A stretch of 64,000 nt of DNA from a virus: the IMG/VR virus record IMGVR_UViG_3300021168_000029, positions 1-64,000 of that record, one strand, 5' to 3'. Positions 1-7,744 of the stretch are shown here, piece after piece; the stretch's first letter is position 1; each line of letters begins with the position of its first letter. Made by a program: the position numbers and the translations under genes. The notes beneath the pieces were generated by a model. That model had not been told where the DNA came from and did no database searches. It saw nothing but the letters and a program-made list of their open reading frames with translations.

Positions 1-116
1 GTGAGTACGCCATTGATAGTCGAGGTTTGATTCGGCATGTCAACAACATCGATGATTGTGCCGAGGTACGAACCGCCTACTGCCTTTTCAAATACCTTTC
101 CTTGTCCAATGTTCAT
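1..116 (-). CDS. Partial unknown early protein (N-terminus only)
   Basis: The first 38 codons of a leftward gene are visible; the rest lies beyond the left edge. It starts at an ATG preceded by AGGAG, and the peptide begins MNIGQGKVFEKAVGGSY. The visible part is hydrophilic, with no signal peptide. It sits directly downstream of the exonuclease gene, so a DNA replication or repair role is possible, but no domain can be assigned from this fragment. Confidence 0.7.
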   Translation of the reverse strand, partial: MNIGQGKVFEKAVGGSYLGTIIDVVDMPNQTSTINGVL

Positions 117-147
117 TTGTTTCTCCTATGCGCTGTGCGCTTTGAGT

Positions 148-870
148 TTACTGCGGGTCTTCCAAATCCTCCGGTTGGAGGTCTAGAATTTCCATCCTGA
201 ATTCCCCGTTGACTGCTTTAGCAAGCTCGTCCACGTCCATCTGCTTGATGGCCTTCCACCAAATTTTACGGTCGGGGTTCCAGCGAAACTTGTGTTTCTT
301 TGCTTTGTCGTTCTCGTTGCGGCCTTGAAGTGAGCGTACTACTATAACAGGACTCTGCGCTCTTGTCAAGACAATATTGAAGTCAAACTTGCCCATCAAG
401 CGGAGCATCGCGCCAACGTCCGCCCCGGCCTCGTGCGCATCGTAGCAGAAGCCCATCTTGGCGCACATCGTAATCTGCTCTTGACCGCGCATCGGGAGGT
501 CCGTGAACGGGTCAATGACGAGCTTGTCTGGGAATTGCTTGCCGAGCCGCTTCGCCCACTGCTGGCACATCGGCACATCGAAGCGCTTGCCGTTGAAGGC
601 GACCAAGGCCTCCGCGCGCTCCACGAAGTACATCATCTCGTCGTAAGCTTCTTCCGGCGTGTAGCCGAACTTGTCGACCATGCTCTGGTTGATTCCCGTA
701 ATCTCGGTAATCTCATCGGTGACTTTGACACCGTCCGACTGAATGAGAATGGCCCGCGTGTCCAAGCTGCGGTTGAACTTCGTGGTCCATAGCGCCATCG
801 CGGCCTCGATTGGGCGGTCATTAACCTTATCGAGGCCAGTGCTCTCCAAATCGAAACCGAGGACTATCAT
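148..870 (-). CDS. DnaQ-like 3'-5' exonuclease (DEDD family)
   Basis: A 240-residue protein with the three exonuclease motifs of DnaQ-type DEDD nucleases: ExoI DLESTG (7-12), ExoII NGKRFD (93-98) and ExoIII HEAGAD (146-151). Proteins of this family remove nucleotides from DNA or RNA 3' ends using two metal ions. About 80 further residues follow ExoIII, with a basic, Trp-rich stretch near 195-206 that may bind nucleic acid. The start overlaps the upstream stop (ATGA). There is no polymerase domain, so this is a stand-alone exonuclease for proofreading, repair or host RNA/DNA degradation. Confidence 0.85.
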   Translation of the reverse strand: MIVLGFDLESTGLDKVNDRPIEAAMALWTTKFNRSLDTRAILIQSDGVKVTDEITEITGINQSMVDKFGYTPEEAYDEMMYFVERAEALVAFNGKRFDVPMCQQWAKRLGKQFPDKLVIDPFTDLPMRGQEQITMCAKMGFCYDAHEAGADVGAMLRLMGKFDFNIVLTRAQSPVIVVRSLQGRNENDKAKKHKFRWNPDRKIWWKAIKQMDVDELAKAVNGEFRMEILDLQPEDLEDPQ

Positions 871-1217
871 TGCTTCACTGGCTCCTCGCCGTTCGGTAGA
901 AGTTCCTTACCGCTTTCATCTGCGGTGCTCAGTTCGCCCACCATTGGTATCACGTCTGTGTCGATGCAGGCCAGATTGTGAAACGGGACGGCCATTTGAC
1001 TTGTGAGATTCGAATACAAATCAACCATCTCGTTCTGGTTCCGTTGAACAAACATCATCTGTCTGCTCGTAAAAGTGTTAATCTGGTGCTCAATAACCTT
1101 GTTTATGAGTTCCGCATCAGGGTCTTGCAAAACTCGGAACGCGTAGATAGTCTCAGGGAGACCGTCTCCGCGTCCCTTGTGATTGACGTGCCCGTTAAAT
1201 CGAATCAGGGTTTGCAT
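867..1217 (-). CDS. Unknown early protein, 116 aa
   Basis: The N-terminal part (MQTLIRFNGHVNHKGRGDG) is basic and glycine-rich; the middle is helical and glutamine-rich, and the C-terminus is acidic. No motif, membrane segment or signal was recognised. The start overlaps the upstream stop as TAATG and the stop overlaps the exonuclease start, so the genes are translationally coupled in one early operon. Confidence 0.75.
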   Translation of the reverse strand: MQTLIRFNGHVNHKGRGDGLPETIYAFRVLQDPDAELINKVIEHQINTFTSRQMMFVQRNQNEMVDLYSNLTSQMAVPFHNLACIDTDVIPMVGELSTADESGKELLPNGEEPVKQ

Positions 1218-1567
1218 TACCGGGGCGCGACCTGAATGCCGCCCTTTCCGTCGCGAAGAGCTTGGTCGGCCTGACGAGCGCGAGCTGCTGCTTGCGCCGC
1301 GAGCGCGATGGCTGCGGGGTTCGCGTTGTGTTCAATCTTCGGCTGCTCTTGAACGTTGTGCTTGCCTGCGGTGATGCTGTTCACCTCGCAGGTGTCGGAG
1401 CAGTACGCGAGCACGCGGCCATCATTGGTGCTGACGATGCGGCTGTTTTTGAGCCACTCGTTCTCCGGCTTCTCAAACACGCTCTTGTCACCTTGCTCGA
1501 AGATGACCTGCTTCTCGCATGCGGGTCCGTCACACGCGATGGTACGAATCGTTGCGTCCTTAATCAT
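1217..1567 (-). CDS. Unknown protein with Cys pairs, possible zinc binding
   Basis: A 116-residue protein with cysteines spaced as C-5-C (residues about 12-18) and C-3-C (about 56-60), like a small treble-clef or zinc-ribbon fold, followed by an alanine/arginine-rich helical tail. The start ATG follows AGGAGAAAACA. It lies between the HD hydrolase and two unknown genes of the same operon. Metal binding is inferred only from the cysteine spacing. Confidence 0.75.
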   Translation of the reverse strand: MIKDATIRTIACDGPACEKQVIFEQGDKSVFEKPENEWLKNSRIVSTNDGRVLAYCSDTCEVNSITAGKHNVQEQPKIEHNANPAAIALAAQAAARARQADQALRDGKGGIQVAPR

Positions 1568-1576
1568 TGTTTTCTC

Positions 1577-2128
1577 CTAAAGTTGAGGTCCGCCGTAGTA
1601 AAGAATATTGTAGAAGCGGTCGAGGAACAGTGCTTTGTTCACCCGGAACGTCGTCTCCAAAATCTTTACATCGGCTGCCTTTTTGTCCTTGCTCCACTGG
1701 TTTCTCCACTCGGTTGGTGCCATAATTTGAGCCTTCTCCGCGTAGAGCATCTGATTATCGATGTCGTGGATTATTTCCGGGTCTTCTCCGTGCAACCCAA
1801 ACTTGCTATAAATGATTTCCTGAATTCGGTTCTCGACCTTTCGGTACTCGATGCCCGCCGGGGTGAAGTGCTTTAATGGTCGATTCATATCACCTAAGTA
1901 CGCTTCGCTCGCGTCGTGCAAAAGGAAGCGGAGCGCATAAACTTGTGGAATTATGTAGCTCCCCAGTCTGCTGTGCTGGCTCACCGGGTAAGGAAACTTA
2001 GTGTGCCCAGTAAATCGATTGCCTTGACTGAGAGCGTGCGCGATATCATCGATGCACACCATTTCTGGTGTAGTATCAAGAATATCGAACGTCAAACCAC
2101 TGGCCGTGAGAATCGTGGCGTTGCTCAC
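1577..2128 (-). CDS. HD-domain phosphohydrolase (YfbR-like)
   Basis: A 183-residue protein with the HD-superfamily signature: an early GHTKFPYPVSQHS segment supplying the first histidine, HDASEAYLGD supplying the HD pair (about 71-80), and a later IDNQ aspartate. YfbR-like enzymes dephosphorylate deoxynucleoside monophosphates. Its neighbour is a dNMP kinase, so the pair probably adjusts phage nucleotide pools. The start is GTG and overlaps the upstream TGA as GTGA. Confidence 0.85.
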   Translation of the reverse strand: MSNATILTASGLTFDILDTTPEMVCIDDIAHALSQGNRFTGHTKFPYPVSQHSRLGSYIIPQVYALRFLLHDASEAYLGDMNRPLKHFTPAGIEYRKVENRIQEIIYSKFGLHGEDPEIIHDIDNQMLYAEKAQIMAPTEWRNQWSKDKKAADVKILETTFRVNKALFLDRFYNILYYGGPQL

Positions 2129-2688
2129 TCGTGTCCTTTCTGACTCGCTTCATACTGATAAAAGCGCAGCTTCCCTGCGTACTCCAAGCTGATAAGATTC
2201 CAGTACAAGGCCAGCGTGTTTGTCTTGAGCTGTTCCAGCGTCCCGTTGTTATCTATGATGTAGTTTGCCATCTCTGGTGTAACCGAGCAAGATGCCGACG
2301 ACTCGGGAGCAATGTGCTTGCTGCGGTCCACCCAGATGCTGTAGTTATACAGTCCCTCTTTGCGTACCGCCTCCAGCTCTTCGTGATTGCGCATACCAAC
2401 ATAGACGTCGTTGTTTTTGTAAATCTCCCGAGCCAGTCGCGCGCCGTCCGGCGTGTTGAACGCCTTGATTTGTTCGTACCAGTCTTGGCGGTGATTGACG
2501 CGGTCGGCGTAACACTCATCAAGACTCTTATAGATTATTCCTTTTGTTGCGAGGAACGGGACCATCACTCTCTCAGCAGCAGCGAAAGAGGAAGACATGA
2601 ATTTCAGCCCGAGATTGTCACGCAGAATCTCAGCGACCGTATCTTTGCCGTGTCGCGCGTAGCCAAGAATCATGAGCTTCAATTTCAT
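2125..2688 (-). CDS. Deoxynucleoside monophosphate kinase
   Basis: A 187-residue P-loop kinase. The N-terminus MKLKLMILGYARHGKDT contains the Walker A motif GYARHGKDT. Phage dNMP kinases of this size (T5 Dmp-like) convert dNMPs to dNDPs for phage DNA synthesis. The reading frame is open further upstream, but the ATG at 2688 overlaps the upstream TGA (ATGA) and starts exactly at the kinase fold, so I chose it. The neighbouring HD phosphohydrolase supports a nucleotide-metabolism role. Confidence 0.85.
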   Translation of the reverse strand: MKLKLMILGYARHGKDTVAEILRDNLGLKFMSSSFAAAERVMVPFLATKGIIYKSLDECYADRVNHRQDWYEQIKAFNTPDGARLAREIYKNNDVYVGMRNHEELEAVRKEGLYNYSIWVDRSKHIAPESSASCSVTPEMANYIIDNNGTLEQLKTNTLALYWNLISLEYAGKLRFYQYEASQKGHE

Positions 2689-2894
2689 AAGGCCCTCTTG
2701 ATTGCCTCTCGGATATCGTTTGGTTCTCCGCACTTCGGACACTTTACGACCTTGTGCTCCGGATTCAGGTCGACCACGGCCCACTCGACCGGGCAGCGCT
2801 GGCAGGCGAGAGAGCCTGTGAAGTAGATGACGCGCTTCGGTGGCTGCACCTTGCGTGGTTTGCGTTCGGTTGATTCTGCGCCGACTAGCTTCAT
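2685..2894 (-). CDS. Small zinc-ribbon protein
   Basis: A 69-residue basic protein with two cysteine pairs, CQRC (about 31-34) and CPKC (about 52-55), as in a zinc ribbon. It is coupled to both neighbours by 4-base overlaps (ATGA). The function is unknown; such ribbons in phages often bind nucleic acid or host polymerase. Confidence 0.75.
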   Translation of the reverse strand: MKLVGAESTERKPRKVQPPKRVIYFTGSLACQRCPVEWAVVDLNPEHKVVKCPKCGEPNDIREAIKRAL

Positions 2895-3646
2895 GCGACC
2901 ACCTTCTGCTGGGATATGAATGTGTCTACCAAAGTCTCGAAAGTTTCAAGATTGTCGAGCACACGCACATCCCACCATTCGCGAAGTTTCAAAACTCTCT
3001 GCGCCTGCTTAGGCGACGGCTCCTCTCCCTCTGCTTTCCACTCCACGCCGAATGGGATAGGATTCCCGGGAATAAGATAAAGATTGTCAGGAAAACCATC
3101 GCGGTCCATTACTGCCACAAACAAACCCTTCGAGCGAGCATACTCGTTGGCGGGTTCTTGGTATTCCGTGCGCTCGCGAAAAACTGACGGCTTACGAGGT
3201 CCAGTAGGTGTGCGATTCTCTCCGGGGCCGCGAGGGACCACAACGTGGTTTGCGATTCGTTCAAGGTTCTCGCTGGAATCATCGAACGGTACTCGTTGCT
3301 TCACCACGGCTGCCTGTGTCAAGGTCTGGGCTTTGCCAGATTGAGCCTTTATCTCGGCTTTCAATTTTTCTTGTTCGGATTTAACCCACTCTTCAGTCTT
3401 TCCAAGAAGTTTCGCTACATGCGCTGCACTCTTATTAGCGCTTCCTTTTCCACCGAGAATTCTTCTATTTGCTTCGTCCCTCGTCTCCAGAACCGATGCC
3501 ATTTTCTCTGTACGATACTCTTGATTGCAGTTCCAGCAATAATCTGGACAAGAATACGCAAGTCTGCGCTGAAGAGGAGTCAAATCTCCGTGACACTTCG
3601 AACATGTTTGCGTACCCACCTCGCGTCCGTCAATCGTAACATTCAT
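2891..3646 (-). CDS. Zinc finger plus VRR-NUC nuclease
   Basis: A 251-residue protein. The N-terminus has CSKC and CWNC pairs that would form a zinc finger. The C-terminal 90 residues match a VRR-NUC domain, a PD-(D/E)XK fold nuclease: GFPD (184-187), VEWKAE (201-206) and SPKQ (211-214), followed by the WWDVRVLDN strand typical of the family. Phage VRR-NUC proteins act on branched DNA. A GTG lies 12 bases upstream, but the ATG at 3646 overlaps the previous stop (TAATG) behind GGAGAG and is preferred. Confidence 0.85.
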   Translation of the reverse strand: MNVTIDGREVGTQTCSKCHGDLTPLQRRLAYSCPDYCWNCNQEYRTEKMASVLETRDEANRRILGGKGSANKSAAHVAKLLGKTEEWVKSEQEKLKAEIKAQSGKAQTLTQAAVVKQRVPFDDSSENLERIANHVVVPRGPGENRTPTGPRKPSVFRERTEYQEPANEYARSKGLFVAVMDRDGFPDNLYLIPGNPIPFGVEWKAEGEEPSPKQAQRVLKLREWWDVRVLDNLETFETLVDTFISQQKVVA

Positions 3647-5286
3647 TATGCTCTCCACTTCCCATCGTATATAGTCACGATGGTACGTTTACCGTTCGGG
3701 TACGTCACGATGTGCGAGTGCGTCCAGTTCGACGGACCCTTCGTGTAATCCCAGCGCAGCTTCGAGCTGGTGCCCGCGACGTACAGCCCGTTCCAGATGC
3801 CCGTCGAGTGGGTGTGGGCCGTGTTGGCCTTGCGTCCCATCTTCGACAGCTCTGCGGGGCTGCCAAACTTGCCCGAGGGGCCGAGGTGACCGTGCATGCC
3901 GTTTTCAATCTTGCGATTGCAGCTCAAGCACGACTCGTCGGCCTTCAAGAAGTAGAACGGAGCGGTGAAGCCGCCAACTTCTTTCAGCGCGTATTCGAGC
4001 ACGTTCACGTCGCGCACAAACTTCGGCTTTGCGGTGCGAGCGCGAGACTCCTCGTCGGTGACGCCGTTGCGAATCTGGCCGTACAGATACGATTGCAGAT
4101 TCAAAAAGATTTCGGTGTTCGGCGGGTCCTTGCGATAATCGTACTCACGCAGCCACTTCTTAATCCACGCGTCATCGTGATTCGAATCGACAACAAAGGT
4201 CTCGATGTCGCTGCGGTGGTAGCGGTTCAACAGCTTCACCGTGTCGACCAGCTCGTTGTCGAGCTTGTGGTAGCCGCGCAGCCACGTGTGGAACTTCTCA
4301 TGATTCGTGTTGTACTTGCGCTGGTGCGGATTGACCGCCGCGCCCTCCATGATGTCGTGCAGGAACTGATACTTCGGCACCAGCGCGTCACGCATATCCA
4401 GCGAGGCTGCAACAACATCCTCATCCGCAAAGACGCCGTGCAAGTCGCCATACGTAATGGCTTCAACGCGCGCTTCCCCTTGTTGAACCACGCCGTCCTT
4501 CACGAGCACGTTCAAATCTTGCAGCGTCCCGGTGCCCTCGTCCTGATTCAGCTGACGCACCCACCAGTTGCCCTTCGAGTTCACCTCGACGAGCAGCGCG
4601 CCGTAGATGTGATGAAACTCGGCGATGACGCCTTCGCGCTTCTGAATGTAGTTGCGCTGGGTCACGGTGCCCGTGGTGTAGTTCAGCTTCACACCCTCGC
4701 CCTGCATCGTTGCGATGCTGCGCATAGCGAGCTTGGCGTGCGGGAAGATGGCGCTCTTGCGGCCCGTGTAAGATTCCAGTCCGGCGAGCGGGTTCACGTT
4801 GGTCGGCAGAGCGTTGTACTCACCGCACCACACAAGACCCTTGCCAAGCTCGATACGCTCATCGCGGATGTACTTCTCGATGGCCGGGTCATACCACAGC
4901 TCTTTCTCGGCGCGCTTATCCGTGCCTTTCTTCACGCTGAGTTGACCGTAGTGGTTCTGATTGTAGGTGTAGGTCCCGACGATAATCTCAGCGCTGTAAA
5001 AATCCGCGAGCGCTTCCAGATTCGCGAGCAGCTCTTTGTGAACGTGCGTGTTATTCTGCGCAGAGGTGACGATGAATCGTTTTACGCCGCCCGAGGTCGG
5101 CAGCTTCGCCGCTTTGGTCTTGGTGCCGAGCTTCGTACCTCCGGCGAGCGGTTTCTTCATCTTGCCGAGCGGCGTCAAGTGGCGACGCACCGAGGAACGG
5201 GCGATGCCCAGCTCTTTCGCGGTCGCGCGGATGTTGCCGCTGTTACGGTCGAACGCTGCCGACACTTCTTCTGAAGATATCTTCAT
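3646..5286 (-). CDS. HTH + metallophosphoesterase (T5 A1-like)
   Basis: A 546-residue protein. Residues 1-40 form a Fis/HTH_8-like helix-turn-helix (TAKELGIARSSVRRHL). The remainder carries calcineurin-like phosphoesterase motifs: GDLH (280-283), DSNHDD (367-372), HGH (465-467) and AHTH (490-493), the metal-binding residues of that fold. Phage T5 A1, a first-step-transfer protein needed for host DNA breakdown, is an early protein of similar length and type. The resemblance is from motif and size; the role here is inferred. It starts after GAGGAAAAC. Confidence 0.7.
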   Translation of the reverse strand: MKISSEEVSAAFDRNSGNIRATAKELGIARSSVRRHLTPLGKMKKPLAGGTKLGTKTKAAKLPTSGGVKRFIVTSAQNNTHVHKELLANLEALADFYSAEIIVGTYTYNQNHYGQLSVKKGTDKRAEKELWYDPAIEKYIRDERIELGKGLVWCGEYNALPTNVNPLAGLESYTGRKSAIFPHAKLAMRSIATMQGEGVKLNYTTGTVTQRNYIQKREGVIAEFHHIYGALLVEVNSKGNWWVRQLNQDEGTGTLQDLNVLVKDGVVQQGEARVEAITYGDLHGVFADEDVVAASLDMRDALVPKYQFLHDIMEGAAVNPHQRKYNTNHEKFHTWLRGYHKLDNELVDTVKLLNRYHRSDIETFVVDSNHDDAWIKKWLREYDYRKDPPNTEIFLNLQSYLYGQIRNGVTDEESRARTAKPKFVRDVNVLEYALKEVGGFTAPFYFLKADESCLSCNRKIENGMHGHLGPSGKFGSPAELSKMGRKANTAHTHSTGIWNGLYVAGTSSKLRWDYTKGPSNWTHSHIVTYPNGKRTIVTIYDGKWRA

Positions 5287-5295
5287 GTTTTCCTC

Positions 5296-6027
5296 TTAGT
5301 GGATTATTGCCGCAATTGTTAGAGCGATTCCAACGGGTACGCCGATGATGAGTCCGTGCTTGAGTCCGCGCCGATACGCAGCGCGTATATCATGCTTCGC
5401 CTGCTTCGCATCGTCGCCAATCTTTTTGTCCTTCGCAACAACATCTGCTTGCAGCCCGGTGATGGTAGTGTCTTTTTGTGCGCTAAGAACGGTGCAGCCC
5501 TTGAGCTGGTCTTGTGTCGCAGCAAGCTGGTCTGTGAGAGGTCCTACCTTTTCAAGTTCGTTGACTGTGGCGTGTGCGGCGTCCGTCGTAACTGCAACGG
5601 TGCCGTTCGGTTGTGGCGTGATGGCAGCAGGCTGTAATGAGAGCATGTCAGCCCAGTGCTTGGATAACTCGGGCAGCGGCAGAGCTGCGTCCGCCTGCTG
5701 TTTTACAATGATGGTCTGCTTCGCGACTGCAATCTTCGCGTCATCTATTTTCGCTTGCGCGGCCACTGTGACCGCTAGCTGTTGAAGAGTGATTGCGTTC
5801 TGCTCGTTCTGCCTTTCGATTTGTGCGATTTGCGCGTTGTCTGTTTTGACTTGGGCGTCGAGATGCTTGCCGTACGCATCGTATGCCTTGTTGCCGTAGT
5901 GCCAGAGGACGAAAGCGATAATCACTGTGATTATGAGCTTTTCGTGAGCTTTGACGACATTTATCCAGTGAGTGATTGGATGCGTCGTGGTCGTGGTGGC
6001 CGTTACCGCAGTGGGTGTGGTTGCCAT
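5296..6027 (-). CDS. Membrane-anchored coiled-coil protein
   Basis: A 243-residue protein with a hydrophobic segment at about 31-48 (LIITVIIAFVLWHYG), a long Gln/Ala-rich predicted coiled coil (about 60-215), and a second hydrophobic segment at the C-terminus (about 222-242). Both ends are thus membrane anchors around a soluble coiled coil. This is reminiscent of spanin or membrane-shaping proteins, but there is no lipobox and its early-operon position argues against lysis. The start overlaps the upstream stop (TAATG). Confidence 0.7.
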   Translation of the reverse strand: MATTPTAVTATTTTTHPITHWINVVKAHEKLIITVIIAFVLWHYGNKAYDAYGKHLDAQVKTDNAQIAQIERQNEQNAITLQQLAVTVAAQAKIDDAKIAVAKQTIIVKQQADAALPLPELSKHWADMLSLQPAAITPQPNGTVAVTTDAAHATVNELEKVGPLTDQLAATQDQLKGCTVLSAQKDTTITGLQADVVAKDKKIGDDAKQAKHDIRAAYRRGLKHGLIIGVPVGIALTIAAIIH

Positions 6028-6479
6028 TATTTACCTCGTGAAGGAACTGCGGTTGGGGTCGTGAGTTTCCTCTCACGTCGCAGGCGGGCTCGATGGGCCT
6101 TGGTGCCCGTCCGGCCCGGGTATCCAAAATGCGGCGCGCCGAGCGCGCGGCTGGCCGGATGCACCAGCAAATATTCCGCAATTCGAGTGGCTAGTATGAG
6201 CACGGTGAGACCTGTAACCTTTCCGAGTCCGTATCGCTTGTACGCGTTCTCCAGCTTACCGATAATCGGATTGCAGCGGGAACACAGCAGCCCGCGAACC
6301 TCGCCCGTCTCATGGTCGTGGTCAACAGACAGACGGCGACCCTTTACAGGCTCCGCTTGGTGACAGCCGTAACAAACGCCGCCTTGATACGCAAGGATTG
6401 CGTCGTACTGCGCGATGGTCAGCTTGTAGTTATCCCAGAGGCGTTTGGCTCTGGCCCTTTCTTTCTGTTCTTCTTTCAC
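6027..6479 (-). CDS. Endonuclease VII-type Holliday junction resolvase
   Basis: A 150-residue protein with the recombination endonuclease VII pattern: C36-x2-C39, then DHDHETGEVRGLLC with DHDH at 53-56 and C66-x2-C69. The paired CxxC motifs bind zinc and the DHDH region is the His-Me finger active site. T4 gp49 of this family cleaves branched DNA before packaging. The start is a GTG with a weak ribosome binding site. The basic C-terminal tail (about 115-150) is unrecognised. Confidence 0.88.
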   Translation of the reverse strand: MKEEQKERARAKRLWDNYKLTIAQYDAILAYQGGVCYGCHQAEPVKGRRLSVDHDHETGEVRGLLCSRCNPIIGKLENAYKRYGLGKVTGLTVLILATRIAEYLLVHPASRALGAPHFGYPGRTGTKAHRARLRRERKLTTPTAVPSRGK

Positions 6480-6561
6480 ATCGGGAGCATGAAAGGGGTC
6501 GTGGCTTGTTCAGAATTTGGCTTTCCTAGAAACCAAAAAGGCTCCTATATGAAAAATAAAT
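6480..6561 (-). other. Short intergenic gap in the early arm
   Basis: About 80 bases lie between the endonuclease VII start and the next upstream gene. They contain an A/T-rich stretch and a weak inverted repeat (GGCTTTCC...AAAAAGGCTCC). No convincing promoter or T-tract terminator was seen. Confidence 0.4.
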
Positions 6562-6837
6562 TTATTGCTCGTCCGGTAAAATACTTGGCAGAATCTCGTT
6601 GCCCGCCGTGTCGCTGAAAAACTGATTCACGCTTCGGGCCTCATCTTGCTGGACAAGCTTCGCGGCGCATGGGGAGCAGTAAACGTTCAAGCATCCATCT
6701 GCACGATACCAGTCCTCCGGCATACACTCCTCGCCTCTTGACGCGTTTGTGTACGGCTCAGAACCTGCCACACCCGTAGCAGGGCAGGTGTAACAGGTCA
6801 GCGTGACAGCGGGTCCTTCGATGCGGATTAGCTTCAT
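6562..6837 (-). CDS. Cys-rich small protein, probable zinc binding
   Basis: A 91-residue protein with cysteines in CYTC (about 15-18), a single Cys near 38, a further Cys near 49, and CSPC (about 54-57). This arrangement could hold one or two zinc ions. The start overlaps the preceding stop (ATGA). It is one of several cysteine-rich microproteins in this arm; the function is unknown. Confidence 0.75.
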   Translation of the reverse strand: MKLIRIEGPAVTLTCYTCPATGVAGSEPYTNASRGEECMPEDWYRADGCLNVYCSPCAAKLVQQDEARSVNQFFSDTAGNEILPSILPDEQ

Positions 6838-6992
6838 TCCGCGCTCCGAAGGTCAGGGTGAGACGCTAGAATAGCCTTGATAATCTGGCATTCGGGGCCA
6901 TCATCGGCGGGGTCGTATTCATAGACGAGGGGGCAGTTATCGTGCTCCCAGAAAATTTGATGCGCGGTCTGTGGCGAGCGTAGTTTAAGCAC
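6834..6992 (-). CDS. Unknown microprotein, 52 aa
   Basis: Begins at a GTG (VLKLRSPQTAHQ) seven bases after GGAGG, overlapping the end of the upstream gene. A longer open frame exists upstream but lacks a ribosome binding site. The product is acidic (EYDPADDGPE) and ends LRSAE. The function is unknown. Confidence 0.6.
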   Translation of the reverse strand: MLKLRSPQTAHQIFWEHDNCPLVYEYDPADDGPECQIIKAILASHPDLRSAE

Positions 6993-7137
6993 GTGCGGCC
7001 TCCTGCGGAGCCCGTAGGGCCTCGCGAATCTCGCGGTCGGCCTCCGCCATCGAAAGGCGCGCAATCGTGCTCTGTGGCTTCTCTGGCGCGTTCTTAGCTG
7101 GTCTCTTGCTGTAGTCTTCTTTCCACGTTTTGCTCAT
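6985..7137 (-). CDS. Unknown microprotein, 50 aa
   Basis: Starts at an ATG two bases past the upstream stop (the frame extends further upstream but through another gene). The sequence MSKTWKEDYSKRP... is basic at the N-terminus, then helical and Ala/Glu/Arg-rich. There are no motifs. Confidence 0.6.
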   Translation of the reverse strand: MSKTWKEDYSKRPAKNAPEKPQSTIARLSMAEADREIREALRAPQEAARA

Positions 7138-7139
7138 AT

Positions 7140-7310
7140 TCAAAACCCTTGTGCGGGGTCCTCCTCTTGTAAAGTCTTCAAACGCTTCTTGGTGCAAGGC
7201 CAACACGCGGGCTGCCACTTGCCTTCTTTGTCTGGCAGCGCGTACCCGTTGTCGGGCTCTTTCTTGCAGAAGGCGCACGTCTTCGGTTCCAGTGTCCACT
7301 CCGCGCTCAT
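7140..7310 (-). CDS. Zinc-ribbon microprotein, 56 aa
   Basis: The peptide carries CAFC (12-15) and CWPC (36-39), a compact zinc-ribbon pattern in a basic protein. The start ATG overlaps the upstream TGA. It belongs to the run of microproteins downstream of the tRNA-like RNA. Confidence 0.65.
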   Translation of the reverse strand: MSAEWTLEPKTCAFCKKEPDNGYALPDKEGKWQPACWPCTKKRLKTLQEEDPAQGF

Positions 7311-7396
7311 TCGTGCCTCCCGCGTTTGCGTCCCATGTCGAGCACAGACAATGCCGTGAGGAGAAATACTACCCAGAAGATAACCCAGCCGCCCAT
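7307..7396 (-). CDS. Single-helix membrane microprotein, 29 aa
   Basis: MGGWVIFWVVFLLTALSVLD is one hydrophobic helix followed by a basic tail (MGRKRGRHE), so an N-out/C-in membrane peptide is likely. The start is preceded by GGAGG and the stop overlaps the next start (ATGA). It is too short for motif assignment, but its coding signals are good. The positive tail and size resemble phage peptides that block host membrane complexes. Confidence 0.6.
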   Translation of the reverse strand: MGGWVIFWVVFLLTALSVLDMGRKRGRHE

Positions 7397-7418
7397 TAGT
7401 TCCTCCGCGATGCGCCCA

Positions 7419-7540
7419 GCAGTATGCAGTTACCCTTCGGTTTCAGTCGCGACCTTACCGCCTAGTGACTTTACCCGCCTGCCTTGTCCAGCACTTTCGG
7501 CGCTGAGGGCCTCGGAAGCCACGTTGGGGCTGCATACTGC
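7419..7540 (-). ncRNA. Stem-bounded structured RNA segment
   Basis: No reading frame with a ribosome binding site was found here. The segment is closed by a perfect 11-base inverted repeat (GCAGTATGCAG at one end, CTGCATACTGC at the other), with internal GC-rich hairpins and GAAA loops. It lies directly downstream of the promoter-driven tRNA-like RNA and upstream of the 29-residue peptide gene, so it is either part of the same transcript or a structured leader. Confidence 0.5.
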
Positions 7541-7562
7541 GAGGAGCACCGAGTGCCTCTCG

Positions 7563-7738
7563 CAAAAAGTTGAGTCGGGTGGGATTCGAACCACCCGGGG
7601 TAATCAGCCTACCGGGTACGAGGCCGCGACAGATGATGAGTCCGCGCGTTGCTCGCCACATCCACCGACGCGCCTGATAAGTTCCCTTAGCGTCGTCCAG
7701 CCGCCACTTGTCGCAGGCTGGTTAAGGTGTCCGACTCT
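7563..7738 (-). ncRNA. Promoter-defined RNA with tRNA-like 3' domain
   Basis: Transcription should start near 7738, seven bases past the -10. The RNA begins AGAGTCGG and ends with the complement CCGACTCA, followed by ACTTTTT. Just before the 3' end is a T-arm-like hairpin (GGGTGG-TTCGAATC-CCACCC). Between them are about 130 bases with hairpins such as CCAGCC...GGCTGG. The ends pair like an acceptor stem, but the interior is about twice a tRNA and the T-loop has 8 bases, so it is not a normal tRNA. A tmRNA is unlikely because no tag reading frame or tmRNA 5' motif is present. Confidence 0.6.
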
Positions 7739-7744
7739 GGGTAC

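Noticed and set aside
3712-5274. Long open frame antisense to the metallophosphoesterase gene
   Set aside because: It mirrors the codon pattern of the real gene, is Arg/Val/Leu-biased, and lacks a ribosome binding site and recognisable domains.
7563-7738. tmRNA
   Set aside because: Only about 175 nt, no tag-peptide frame, and no tmRNA 5' conserved sequence.
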